From positions 74,444,956 through 74,508,955 of the forward strand of contig CM062292.1 in the NCBI GenBank assembly GCA_031216915.1: a DNA stretch of 64,000 nucleotides, in the 5' to 3' direction. The position numbers and the translations under genes were made by a program. Origin of the DNA: Pictodentalium vernedei (taxonomy: Eukaryota; Mollusca; Scaphopoda; Dentaliida; Dentaliidae). Under the pieces are notes generated by a model. The model did no database searches and was not told the origin of the DNA. It worked only from the letters and a program-made list of their open reading frames with translations. Shown one piece after another: positions 43,690 to 53,989 of the stretch. The first letter of the stretch is position 1, and each line of letters opens with the position of its first letter.

Positions 43690-45582
43690 TAGACCCAGAA
43701 GTGCCTGTCTTATTCTTGTCTGCCGTATCCGACTTCTTAGAAGCAGATTTGAACAACAGAGAATCCAAAGCTTTCTTTGTAATTTTTATCATAAATAGCA
43801 GAAAGCTTGCCGTCAAAGAGAAGTTCTCCGGAGACCGAAGCGACTCTGAGAGAGTTCTTCACCTTAGTATCCACGAGTGTGGATGTAGCTAGGTCTGCGT
43901 CACGTCTAACCAACTCCAGGTTTGCCACTGAAAGGGCGGAGTTACACGTGGAATAAGCTACTGCCCTTGAAAGAAGTCTTAAAGAGGATTGTATATCCTG
44001 AAATTCTTTCCCTTGAAGGTGCAGTGATAACGCCTTAGTAAGGTGATCTGCGTAAGATAAGGCATCTAAATTGGCTCTGTTAGACGAAATAGCTGTTTCC
44101 AACACCGCGGTTGGAATAGAAGCCGACGACGGTAATGATAGCTCTAAGTCTTCCACCTCGTCGTCCATACGCAGAGGAACTCTCGGAATACCCTGTCCTG
44201 CCGTGTCGAATTTATTCCTTGCATTAATGAAAGGCAGGTTGAGAGTATTGGCGGACAAGAAACCTGCTTTCCCCGTCTTGGAAGCAAGTTTAAATATAGC
44301 GTCGTTCAATAATTCAAATGTTCTTGCAACATTATTGGACTGCGACGGAAACTCGGGAGCGATGTCCCTAAACCGCTCAAAAAATTCAGAGTCCAATGAC
44401 GCTATAATCCTCTTGTCCGGAACCGCAGCAGTCTGGCCCGACGGAACAACTTGAGGGAGAAAGTGCCGGATGAAGTCCACGGCAGCTTTATGTTGTTCCG
44501 AAAGGGATAGCTCCAAGTCATCCGTATCCCTTTCACCATCCGGTCGGACCTCATGATGCTCCCGGTCGTCCGCCCCCGATGCTTCGGCGGAGCGTACCGA
44601 CCCAGCGCCGTCGGATAATTCCCGATCCGACACCGTTTCTGTCGGCTGCTGGGATGCTGTGATAAGTTGTGCTATCTGCACAAGTACGTCCGGCATCGAG
44701 ACCTGCGGAGGCGCAGTCTTTCGCTGCTTTGCCGAGGGCAGCTCCGCATCTGATGGCTCCCGCATACTTTTTCTATGCGAACTTCCGGAGTCCATCGGCC
44801 TCGTGTCCCTGGCTGCCGGATGGTGTGACCTGGTCGCCGAAGAATCCCTGATCGGCGAAGCTGGTAAGATATCGGCGGTCACGCAGCCAAGGTGCGGTCG
44901 TGTGCGCTGACGAGAAGAAGAAGCCTGAGCAGTCTCCGCGGACTGCCTATACAATGGAGCGTCCCGAGCGACGGACGTATGCTCCGCTTGCGACACATTT
45001 TGTACCACAACCTCTGGTCCCAGATGTTGTTGTACGAGAGAGGGGCCTCTCTCGCTCGCGGCCCGGCTGGACCTGGACGAGCTAGGAAGGCTTCCTCCAA
45101 TCTCGCCTACTATCCGCCGTCACTGGGTGTGCACGTTGAATGTTTATAGTGCTCGCATCACCCAACATTTCCTCCTGGACCGCATCGGACGAACCCGGCT
45201 GCCGAACCATTCGGTGAATGGACGCTACACCGGGCGAGCTAGCGGACGACATTTGTCTAATCTCCATGAGCACTTTTGCCGCTAGCTCTGTATTCATTTG
45301 TGACGACGGAAGCGCACTTGCGGAAGATAACATGGAAACATCACCCTGTTCTTGTTCCTCTGAAATAGAAACTGAGAGAGTAGAGTGACCTTGCGGAGAA
45401 AGAGCCGGCATAGCCCTTTCTCCAGTAACAACATACCGTGACACACGTTTCCAATGTTTGTCATCCCAATATTGACATATAGAACAGGGATTAGTGCGAG
45501 AACACTGACTACAATTAATACAATGATCATGAAAGTCAGAGGAAGATTTCTTCCTATTACAATTTGAACAATATCCTTTCAT
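43490..45582 (-). pseudogene. Gag-like ORF of DIRS copy C, two frameshifts
   Basis: Starts at the ATG at 45582 with the same Cys cluster (CSNC, HCINC, CSQC, CSIC). An 11-bp deletion near 45089-45091 and one extra T near 43783-43787 change the frame; the total is 2,093 bp instead of 2,103. The RG-rich tail at 43490-43690 is intact in its own frame. Confidence 0.85.
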
Positions 45583-46470
45583 TGTGAAAAGTCAACAACA
45601 AGTCCTAGTTACTCGCACAAACCCCTGATACAAAGATACATAATAACATGATCCATTAATAATGAAAAAACAATTGCAAATCAAAAAAAAATTTTTGAAA
45701 AATATTTTTTCAGCAAAGCCCAAGTTTCTGAAAAGTAACGTTGAGCCCCGATGGATCCGATGGCTAAGTGTGGTCAAAAATTTTAAATTTATATTAAATA
45801 ATTAATGCAACACTTACGGATAATAAAAATGTATCTTATAGTGAGATAAACTACACCAAAGGCAAACAGCCCCCCTCAAAAGAGACTGTTGCCAATGTAA
45901 ACAAACAGTGTAAAACACCAGAAAACATGACTCCAGGCACTGAAAAAACTGGCCCGAAATCAGTCATCAAAATTACAATCTATCTGATGCAAGACAGAGA
46001 CTCCCAGGGGAGAATCTGCAGAACATCAGATGGAAGATGCAGAACACAACGTTTATACACCCATGGGTGAAAACGTAACTATGGGGAAAATAACAGAAAA
46101 CATTCTGTAACCAAGCAACTCTCCCAAGAGAATTTTAGAAATGAACTTTCTCAAAAATATGCCAAAAGCATGGGAGAATTGCAAGGGGGGACTTAGAAGG
46201 CCAGGGGAGAGGAAACACTGAATAAGCAGTGCAACTTTTTAGCAAGAATGACAACAAGAGGCCCATGCCTCGAAAATAGGCAACTTAACATAATTTCATA
46301 AAAATTTTAAGTACAGCCCTGATTATTTTTTGTCACTCCTTTTTCCTCTCCTCCTTCTATATCCTCCTTAGAATCACCATTTCTCCAATAATTACGTGTC
46401 TGGCATCCTTTAAACTGAGATTTACAAGCACAAAGATCAGTGAGATGTTGACTGATGAAGGGCCAAACAG
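45583..46470 (-). other. DIRS copy C leader region
   Basis: Matches 19226-20059 of copy B. Non-coding. Confidence 0.5.
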
Positions 46471-46672
46471 AGAATGATAATTGGCGCCAATTTCGGAACG
46501 TCCTTGACACTGCGCATGTGCAGTAGGGGCGAAGTATGGAGGTCCTATAGGACATGATTTCTTTTGGTTTTGGATGCAAATTTTGGGGATTGGGGGGCAA
46601 AATTTGTGTTTGGCCCTGGTTTTGTTAGAGTTAGCACCAGCTAAGTCTGGGTCATTGGTACAGTATAAAAAT
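46471..46672. repeat. DIRS copy C right terminal repeat
   Basis: Inverse of 39484-39711 from CCAATGACCC inward. Ends GTACAGTATAAAAAT. Confidence 0.92.
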
Positions 46673-46857
46673 AATGAAAATTAACTGTCAATTTTTTAGA
46701 ATAGTGCTGGCTGGTTTCGGCCGTAACTTTTGGTAAAGGGTTAACTGATAGAGAGCTAAATTATTTTTCAAATGTGATTTGTAATGTGCATTATTTTTTA
46801 TAGATAAAATACCTCTAGCAAAAGCATCCTTAATTTGACAATATTTTGTTCAGATTT

Positions 46858-47090
46858 ATTTATTTATTGGTGCTTAAGGTCAGATATTTCTGCAAAATGG
46901 CTAATAGTGACAGCAACATGGCGATAAAGTTAAGTTTAGTCAATCTTTTATATCTGTGTTACTCATTTTAGAGGGCTTCCACCCTAAGCATTGGTGATTG
47001 GGTCCTATTTTACCAGTAAAACAAAGCTTTTTTAACACAGTAAACAACCACTGCTTAACATCTGGGTTCCCATGGGGATTTTGTACAAAA
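46858..47090 (-). repeat. SINE-type repeat sharing the common 3' tail
   Basis: Tail TTTATTTATTGGTGCTTAAG, then GGCTAATAGTGAC and GGCGATAAAGTTAAG (equivalent to the hAT target in 11652-11659), then GAGGGCTTCCACC and TCCTATTTTACCAG. Uninterrupted relative of 11568-21360. Confidence 0.62.
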
Positions 47091-47870
47091 TGTTAACCTT
47101 TTCACAGGCCAGGTGAACAAAGATGTGAAGCAAAATTTGTTGGTTTGCTATAATCGCAAATGAATTAGAATTGAAAGAAATGTTTTTGACTCCTGTTTGT
47201 GAACAGGGTGATTTGGCGACCTGTTTCTGTTCGCAGAAACAACTGGAAACGGATGTAAAGCATCAAGCAGGAAATAATACCCAAAATGAAATGTATACAC
47301 AGAACAATACATGCATGTGAATGGATTTATCAATATGGCATGAGTGCCAGTGCAGAAGGATAAAACGAGAGGCCACAGGCCTTTAGTTGTATCCTTCCGT
47401 GATGGCACAAGTGTCATATCAATTAACCCATTCACACGTGCATGTCATTCTGTGTCTATTACATGCCTTCACATCAACAAAAACAGTTATTAGAAGGACA
47501 GCTGGCAATTCATTTGAAAACTATCAACAAAAACAACACATTTTATCGCCAACCAAATTTGCATAACCCGTGTTACTATTTTGTCCTCTGAGTTCTAATA
47601 TTTTCTATGTGCCTACTGGCACATAGAACACACTGGAACTCAGGGACGATTTTCAGCTATCGCTAGCGATTCAAATTGTAAATACATTGCACAATTTGTA
47701 GAAAACTCCAGTGAAATTTCGCTTCTACATGTATTTAAAAATAGTCTGTCAACGATTTCCGTTCTGCACATTTCTGCGGAACAGATTTTCATTTTCTGCA
47801 TGGTTTGGTGTTGCTGTAGATGGAGATTACATAGAAAATGCATGTAAGGCCTAAAAAAAATAAAAAAATG
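47091..47870. other. Intron sequence, no gene seen
   Basis: Contains a foldback of about 300 bp (GGCATGAGTGCCAGTGCAG ... CTTCCGTGATGGCAC, 47335-47420) related to 28660-28740. No coding region supported. Confidence 0.45.
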
Positions 47871-47879
47871 TTTCTCAGG

Positions 47880-48200
47880 CCCTCCCGCATGGTCCTTTTG
47901 GCTGCCGCATGCTCTCTTTTTATAACCAATGTGAACTTAAAAAAATAAAAATTAAATGGTTTATGTGTGATATTTTACCAAAGTTAAAAAAATTGATAAA
48001 TTTGTCCCTTGAGTGCAAGATGGCTTTGCAATGCTTTAGCATTGCAAAGACTTCTTGCTCTCAAGGGATGAAATACACCACCACCCATGCTATTCTGTAG
48101 ATTATGAGGCCTAAAACATAAACCAAGAACATGAACTTTTGATGGCAAAGAAATAATTACAGAAATAAAAAATAAAATAAAAAACCGCTCGCCCACATGC
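47880..48200. repeat. Dispersed repeat with hairpin (inverse of 27214-27500)
   Basis: Hairpin CCCTTGAGTGCAAGA...TCTCAAGGG at 48005-48067 with an inner TTTGCAATGC/GCATTGCAAA stem. It is flanked by blocks shared with the copy in the intron at 27214. Confidence 0.72.
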
Positions 48201-48731
48201 AATTTTACAAATAATGGCCTGAGAAACAGAAGATCTACTTTGTGGGGCCTGATAAAAATATATCCTTGTCATGTATATTTTCACATCCTACGCTGTAGAT
48301 AAAGCCTCACAAGAAATAAAAATTAAACCCAGTACATGACCCCTGAAGGGAAATTAAAAAAAAAAAACAAATATAAAAATAAATTACATACCCACATTAA
48401 ATTAAAAAAAACCCCAACATTTCAGAGATGTCTATTTTGACTGCTGGGAACACATTGGCAATTAAAAAGGCTTCATGTTCTGAGGATGTGTAACATTCTT
48501 TCAAAAGCAAAATGTTCTGTTTGCATGGATGTGTCTTCTTACAATGTTTTGGAAACTGCCTATACACACTCTCGAATACATTGTTACAAAGCAAATACAT
48601 ATGAACAAATTGTGATGACGAAAATTAATTTAGTACACTACCAGTTAAGTGAAATCTAATGTTTTAGGCTACACAGAATAAATTAATTGATTATCAGGCA
48701 TTTTTTTTCGAATCGGTGAAGGGGGGCAGAT
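48201..48731. other. Intron sequence, no gene seen
   Basis: 48460-48640 resembles 22720-22890 (GGCTTCATGTTCTG, GTGTCTTCTTACAATG, ACAAATTGTGATGA), an unclassified repeat. No gene. Confidence 0.4.
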
Positions 48732-48902
48732 TTTATTTTGGGGTCTTCCCGTTTCGCCGATGTGATTCTAATGGGGTAGGTGTCAGTAATCCGCAGATCA
48801 AAGAAGTGCCGCGATAATTTGTTAATTTGGATGTTGGGAGATAATTTTTATCAATTTAACCCATGTACCACAGGGAAACTCACAAGTAACGACGAATTGA
48901 TT

Positions 48903-49580
48903 GAATGTAATGTAATTTTTTTATTGATTTATCAACGCAATAAACGAGCAAGTATAATAAAATAATATGAACATTTAAAGACATAAAGCACATTTTTTAA
49001 AAACCCGAATTTCGACTGAATGTAATGTAATTTTTTTATTGATTTATCAACGCAATAAACGAGCAAGTATAATATAATAATATGAACATTTAAAGACATA
49101 AAGCACATTTTTTAAAAACCCGAATTTCGACTGAATGTAATGTAATTTTTTTATTGATTTATCAACGCAATAAACGAGCAAGTATAATATAATAATATGA
49201 ACATTTAAAGACATAAAGCACATTTTTTAAAAACCCGAATTTCGACTGAATGTAATGTAATTTTTTTATTGATTTATCAACGCAATAAACGAGCAAGTAT
49301 AATATAATAATATGAACATTTAAAGGCATAAAGCATATTTTTTAAAAACCCGAATTTCGACTGACTCTGTCTAAAAATAACAATAAACGAGCAAGTATAA
49401 TATAATAATATGAACATTTAAAGGCATAAAGCACATTTTTTAAAAACCCGAATTTCGACTGACTCTGTCTAAAAATAACAATAAACGAGCAAGTATAATA
49501 TAATAATATGAACATTTAAAGGCATAAAGCACATTTTTTAAAAAGCCGAATTTCGACTGACTCTGTCTAAAAATGACAGT
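48903..49580. repeat. Tandem array inside the Mutator-like element (4 x 115 bp, 2 x 98 bp)
   Basis: 115-bp units start GAATGTAATGTAATTTTT at 48903, 49018, 49133 and 49248. 98-bp units start CTGACTCTGTCTAAAAATAA at 49361 and 49459. The same CTGACTCTGTCTAAAAAT occurs at 49557 inside the transposase gene, so the units descend from the gene's 3' end. Confidence 0.92.
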
Positions 49581-50995
49581 GCGTCAATCTGACCTTCCCT
49601 AAAGAGTCTTTTATAATAAGATAAAGCATTGTCGATGGCACGATACTTTTTTCTTCGTGGGGCCACCTTCCCACCATGTCTCAACTGCAGAATTGTTGAT
49701 TCTGTGAATGCTTGTTCTTTCTTAATGAAATCAACTAAGAAGAACAAGTTAGGATGGGTTCCGGCAATTGCCTTCTTCAACTTGCTGTGCCATCCTTCTA
49801 CATGATTTGTGGTGCGAGGGCCGACAGTCTCGTGATGGTTCCACACATTGAGGTTGCTACTCTCAACCCAGTTCGTCGTGACGTAGTCTGTGAACTTGGT
49901 AACTCTTGGGTCGACGTCTCTCTCCTCCAACGCTTCTTCCCATGCCTCTAATACAAGAAGCCATACGTCGCTGACCATATGTGGTGGTACAAATGGAAGG
50001 CCGATAGCACGTCGAACGACCGCATGAATGTTGTCATCTTGCTTGTAATCGTCTCTGAGGCTGCACTTTTCTGTTGCATACTTGTACACTGCTTGGGCGT
50101 AGTGGAAGTGACAGCCTTTGATGGTCGCAGAAGAGAAAACTTGTCGTAAAGCATTTTGTGCAGCAGTTTCGAAATCAGTAAAGATTGTTGCTGGTTGTAG
50201 GTGAATGTCTAAAGATGAAGCCTTCTGGCGTATGGTGCTGAAGAATTTTATATAAGTTGACTTGGTTTTATTAGGCAGCAAGCCATAGACTAATGGCAAC
50301 ATCTTATTGTCGACGAAAGCATGGATGGTATACAGCTGATAAAAGAGTTTCGGTGATTTCTCAAATGTCCCATCACAGAAAAACGAAGTCGCTTCGTCGA
50401 GGAGGTGTAAGTTTGACGCTGTGCTGAAAATGAGGCAGTTGACGTCGCTTGGATCTGACAGTAAAAACTGATCTCCTGCAGTTGTTTCCATGTAACTATC
50501 AGGTAAGCTGATTGCTAAGCGAGTTTTCGGAAGAGCCGGTATGGTTTTCGCACGAGACCTGTATAATGCTGATTTGATGCTATAGAATGTAGGAACTTTA
50601 GCAATGATGAGTGGGTCGGTATCCGATCTGAGAGAACCAAGCTCCTCTTGGTAAAGTGCGCTCACTGATTTGCTGTCGTGTCGAACGGTTTTCTTTAAAT
50701 CTGCTAGGAAAGCATCGGCTACAATCTGCTCCATATCTGGTGGATGATTATGCTGCCCCATCGGCGAACTGATAAAATCGTTTTTCGTGTTGATAGTTGA
50801 CCGACATCCTAAAGAATCTTTTTTAACGCAGTTCCAATGTATATTTGGTTGATTCTGAGACTTCACACAAAATTTATAACCACCATAAACTAAGTGTCTA
50901 CCACCTCTCTTATTAGGGATGAAAGAAACATTTACTTGTTCACTTGCCATGATGAATTGAAGGAAATGTTGTTGATGTACAGCATGAAGGGTCAT
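49538..50995 (-). CDS. MULE transposase with FLYWCH-type zinc finger
   Basis: 485-codon open frame; Met 16 (MASEQVNVSF) is an alternative start closer to the conserved region. Residues 24-86 form a FLYWCH-type finger (GGYKF, HWNC Cys 56, Cys 64, HNH 82/84). Residues about 200-410 are a MULE catalytic core: Asp 208 in FCDGTFE, Asp 274 in IFTDFE, GCHFHYAQA at 294-302 and Glu 400 in NHVEGWHSKLKK, a complete DDE set. Transposase would bind the terminal repeats and cut and paste the element in the nucleus. No frameshift or internal stop is seen, so the copy may be young. Confidence 0.88.
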   Translation of the reverse strand: MTLHAVHQQHFLQFIMASEQVNVSFIPNKRGGRHLVYGGYKFCVKSQNQPNIHWNCVKKDSLGCRSTINTKNDFISSPMGQHNHPPDMEQIVADAFLADLKKTVRHDSKSVSALYQEELGSLRSDTDPLIIAKVPTFYSIKSALYRSRAKTIPALPKTRLAISLPDSYMETTAGDQFLLSDPSDVNCLIFSTASNLHLLDEATSFFCDGTFEKSPKLFYQLYTIHAFVDNKMLPLVYGLLPNKTKSTYIKFFSTIRQKASSLDIHLQPATIFTDFETAAQNALRQVFSSATIKGCHFHYAQAVYKYATEKCSLRDDYKQDDNIHAVVRRAIGLPFVPPHMVSDVWLLVLEAWEEALEERDVDPRVTKFTDYVTTNWVESSNLNVWNHHETVGPRTTNHVEGWHSKLKKAIAGTHPNLFFLVDFIKKEQAFTESTILQLRHGGKVAPRRKKYRAIDNALSYYKRLFREGQIDALSFLDRVSRNSAF

Positions 50996-51207
50996 ATTAT
51001 ATACTATTGAGATGTTTGAAGTTGTTTAGTTGTTTACAGTTGATCAATGTTAACTGATTGTTAATCACTTTGGGACCATGAACTCAGCCGGTGAAGAAGA
51101 GTTAATATCAATCAGTGGGATTAACAACTTGTTCACACCTCCACCGGCGATTAGTTTTGGTTTGTTTATTTAACCTCATCGGCGAAACGGGAATAAACCT
51201 TTATTTT

Positions 51208-51789
51208 TAATTTTTATTTTTTCTTACATATAATGAGCGTGGTTTGAGAGGCTTTCAGCAGTCTTTTCACACACAGAATATACAGAAAGTTCATAATTAT
51301 ACAAATTAACCCATTTAATTTTAACCCGAAAGGGACTAATTCTCAATTTTACTGCAACAGAACAGGAGCCCAAGTATGCTGTCTCTGGGGAAAATTACAA
51401 GTTATAATTGAAGTACCGTGGTAGTCATTTCTAGACAAGTCTTGGCTGTCTACATAGGCAGCCAAGACTTGTCTAGAAATGTAGGCAGCCAACACTTGCC
51501 TAGAAATGACTGCAAAGCCACAGTATGTAGACTGCCTTTTGTTATGCTCTTCAGATTTCTGTTACTTACATCAATCAAAAAGTGTAAAAAGTTTCAAGTC
51601 TCTTCATTTTGTAGTAGTAAGACATCAATAGGCAATAAACAATTCCAATGAGGGGGTTCAATTTCAGTAACAAAATACCTGAGAATCAAAACATGGTTTT
51701 TTTTGGCCTCATGTACTGGCTTTCATACAATATCTTACAGTATAACAAGCAGGTTGCTAATTTACTTGATGAATTGTTGAATACATTAC
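51208..51789. other. Intron sequence with one strong hairpin
   Basis: Apart from the hairpin at 51426-51481, no gene or element end is supported. CAATGAGGGGGTTCAATTT near 51646 hints at an old TTAA MITE. Confidence 0.45.
51426..51481. repeat. Near-perfect hairpin (AAGTCTTGGCTG family)
   Basis: CATTTCTAGACAAGTCTTGG pairs with its inverse around CTACATAG, with one mismatch. The stem shares CAAGTCTTGGCTG with the palindrome at 9510-9597. A partial third arm follows at 51482-51512. Confidence 0.82.
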
Positions 51790-51894
51790 CTTATTCAACC
51801 CTTCATGCAGACCATCCAACAGAAATGTGAGAAATTCTTGTGAGTCTTGTTGTGAGTATCCTTCAAACATTGGCATGTGCTTGCTTATGGACAC
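51790..51894 (-). CDS. USP8-like deubiquitinase exon (QQDSQEFL box)
   Basis: 105-bp exon (35 codons, phase 0 at both ends), acceptor GTTACAG before 51894 and donor GTAATG after 51790. It encodes [20 protein letters not shown] followed by [12 protein letters not shown](Q/H)D.QEFL..LLDGLHE.LN is the hallmark downstream of the catalytic Cys box in ubiquitin-specific proteases. The residues join cleanly to VQHRPKI at 35389. The catalytic Cys exon must lie to the right and was not found in 51900-53590, so it may be beyond DIRS copies D and E. Confidence 0.93.
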
Positions 51895-53151
51895 CTGTAA
51901 CACAAAAAACAAAACATGTATTAACCAAGATATATTACAACATATAGTGTTCTGATGAAGATGATGAATGCAGGCGCGTAGCCAGGATATCAAAGTTAGG
52001 GAGGGGGGGGGGGGGGGGGGGGCAAGAGTAATATCTAGGGGGGGGGGGGGGGGGGTATACAGAATATGATGTACAGCATGATCTGAATCTTGCAGCAGTG
52101 AGATGAGTCTGAGAGGAGGAGCCCCTCTCTCATTGGAATTTTGAAATTCGGGACCAAAAAACCCCACAATTTCCTTGGCTCTGAGTCCATTTGTGTCCAT
52201 AATTTATAAGTTGTGAAAGGCATCAATAATTAGGCCACACATCACCACCAAATAGAATTTGAATAAATTATGAAATATTGTTACCGATTGCTTGCAACAA
52301 CATGGCAAAAAGCAATCAACAGGTGAACTATTTGGTGAAGCGCCATTTCAGTGTGAGTGCTATGGTTTCCTGTGCTGCAGACAAAACAGATAAATTACCA
52401 AATAATGACAATGTTATTTCCTAAATCCAGCGATGGATCACCAGGAACGTTTTCACAGGGGTGACGTTTTTTCTTGAGCATTAAACTGAGATACATCAGA
52501 TGATTTCACATATAAATTTGCTATTATGCCCCCCCCCCCCCACCACCCTCCTACATCTTACAAGTATAAACATCTAGATTTTAAAATTTCTTGTCTGATC
52601 ATCTCCATATGGGTTAACATGGGAGGGGGGGCATAACTGAATTTTTTTTTTTTGGGGGGGGGGGGGACCCCCCACCCACCCCTCCAAGGCTGTCAAAAAA
52701 CCCCAAGTTTAATTGTTTTGACTCAATATGAGAGATTGCGCTCACTTTATCAGTTGGATAATGGTACTGTCAAAAAGTATGGAAGTTTGACCAAAACCAA
52801 GAGGACATTCTGAGAAAATAGGACAAACTTGCCAATTTTTTATCAGTTATGGCTGGTTTTGAATGGAAACCAAATAACTTTAAAATTGCGTAAATAATCT
52901 TCAAGAAATAAGGTCATTGTCATTCAGTTAGAGTTTTATATCCCATCATGCAATACAGTAAGTGAAACAATAATTTTCTGGCTTTTGTAAGGAAAGTATA
53001 TGTAAGGCCACATCAAGTAGTCTTCTGTTTCTCAGGCCATTTTTTTATAAAAATACATGAAGGCAAGCAGTGTTTTATTTTACTTTTAATTTTTGCAATT
53101 CTTATTTGTTTACCATCAAAGGGTCATATACTTGGATTGTTTTAGGTTTTA
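51895..53151. other. Intron sequence with G/C homopolymers and a repeat
   Basis: G runs at about 52003-52022, 52039-52054 and 52655-52667, and a C run near 52529-52540. 52991-53150 resembles the repeat at 47880-48200 without its hairpin. No exon supported. Confidence 0.45.
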
Positions 53152-53326
53152 GTCCTTTACCTAGCACACACACATGCACGATATCAAAATGTATTATTTA
53201 GACCTCGTTCCAATGAGGGGTCACATGATATGGTTTTGTTGACAATTTTTGAAACAAATATCTTTTTCAACTGCCCAATTTTAAATTACATGGACGGATG
53301 CAGCCAATTCGTTAGGTAAAGTGTTA
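53152..53326. repeat. Degenerate TTAA MITE, second subfamily
   Basis: CCTTTACCTAGC start, GGGGTCACATGATATGG hairpin arm, and GTTAGGTAAAGTGTTAAG end. The left arm is deleted. Confidence 0.6.
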
Positions 53327-53341
53327 AGCCTCATAATCTAT

Positions 53342-53496
53342 AAAATAACAAGGCACCATCTCAACCAGCTAGTTCCAATCAGGGGTCACATGATATGGTT
53401 TTGTTTAAATTTTTAGAAAAATTATTTTTTTCAACTGCTGAATTAGTTAGTATATTACACAGGCAGATGTGTCGAATTGGTTAGGTAAAGGGTTAA
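53342..53496. repeat. Second degenerate TTAA MITE fragment
   Basis: CAGGGGTCACATGATATGG arm through to TTAGGTAAAGGGTTAA. The left half is missing. Confidence 0.6.
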
Positions 53497-53597
53497 TTCT
53501 TCTTCCAGAGCACATGTCATTATCCCTCGGGGCTTAAAATTCATTCAAGAATCAGAATCAATTTCAGCAAATGATTCTCACAAGGAAAATAGTGAAA

Positions 53598-53825
53598 GTT
53601 AAAAAATTTATAGTAATTTATATATTTTTTATACTTACCAATGACCCAGACTTAGCTGGTGCTAACTCTAACAAAACCAGGGCCAAACACAAATTTTGCC
53701 CCCCAATCCCCAAAATTTGCATCCAAAACAAAAAGAAATCATGTCCTAAAGGACCTCCATACTACGCCTCTACTGCGCATGCGCAGTGACGCAGTCGTCC
53801 CGAAATTGGCGCCAATTATCATTCT
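53598..53825. repeat. DIRS copy D left terminal repeat
   Basis: Nearly identical to 13122-13353 of copy B. Confidence 0.9.
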
Positions 53826-53900
53826 TACTGGCAGTGCCTGGTCAGCGCTATGTACTCAGCGGGGAGGCAAGAGTTCCCAACTCCAGGGAGGGCCATCCCC

Positions 53901-53989
53901 GTCTGGGTCATTGGTAAGTATAAAAAATATATAAATTACTATAAATTTTTTAACATTTTTATACTGTACCAATGACCCAGACTTAGCTG
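53901..53989. other. DIRS copy D internal complementary region
   Basis: Joined complements of the left end (to 53954) and right end (from 53955). Confidence 0.9.

Larger units (their letters stand above)
39484..46672 (-). mobile_element. DIRS copy C, nearly complete
   Basis: 7,189-bp element (about 7,118 without a 71-bp tandem duplication). Left end GTTAAAAAAT at 39484, right end GTATAAAAAT at 46672. It is inserted in a MITE with no target duplication: GAGACAAA on the left, AATGAAAA on the right. The RT-RNase H ORF is open throughout (728 residues). Gag has two frame-changing indels and YR has one stop. It sits in the 16.4-kb intron of the protease gene in the same transcriptional direction. 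Confidence 0.95.
39321..46740. repeat. TTAA hairpin MITE split by DIRS copy C
   Basis: TTAA at 39317-39320 and 46741-46744. The left part 39321-39483 has CCCTTTACCTCAC and the hairpin centred on GCTCGATGAGCTC. The right part 46673-46740 resumes AATGAAAATTAACTG and ends GGTAAAGGG. Without copy C it is 231 bp, matching intact relatives of about 241-243 bp. Confidence 0.85.
48740..51199 (-). mobile_element. Mutator-like DNA transposon with FLYWCH/MULE transposase
   Basis: Inverted ends: GGGGTCTTCCCG then GTTTCGCCGATG on the left, and its inverse with three mismatches in 23 on the right. The perfect core is TTCCCGTTTCGCCGATG (48746-48762 and 51177-51193). The 8-bp direct repeat TTTATTTT flanks it (48732-48739 and 51200-51207); it is low in complexity, so the outer limits are less sure than the core. 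It contains one open transposase gene and a tandem array. It lies in the large protease intron. Confidence 0.78.

Noticed and set aside
39484-46672. LTR retrotransposon or endogenous retrovirus
   Set aside because: Terminal repeats are inverted, not direct. There is a tyrosine recombinase rather than a DDE integrase, no protease or envelope, and no target duplication.
48903-49580. CRISPR-like or satellite array
   Set aside because: Units are directly adjacent, with no unique spacers, and derive from the neighbouring transposase gene.
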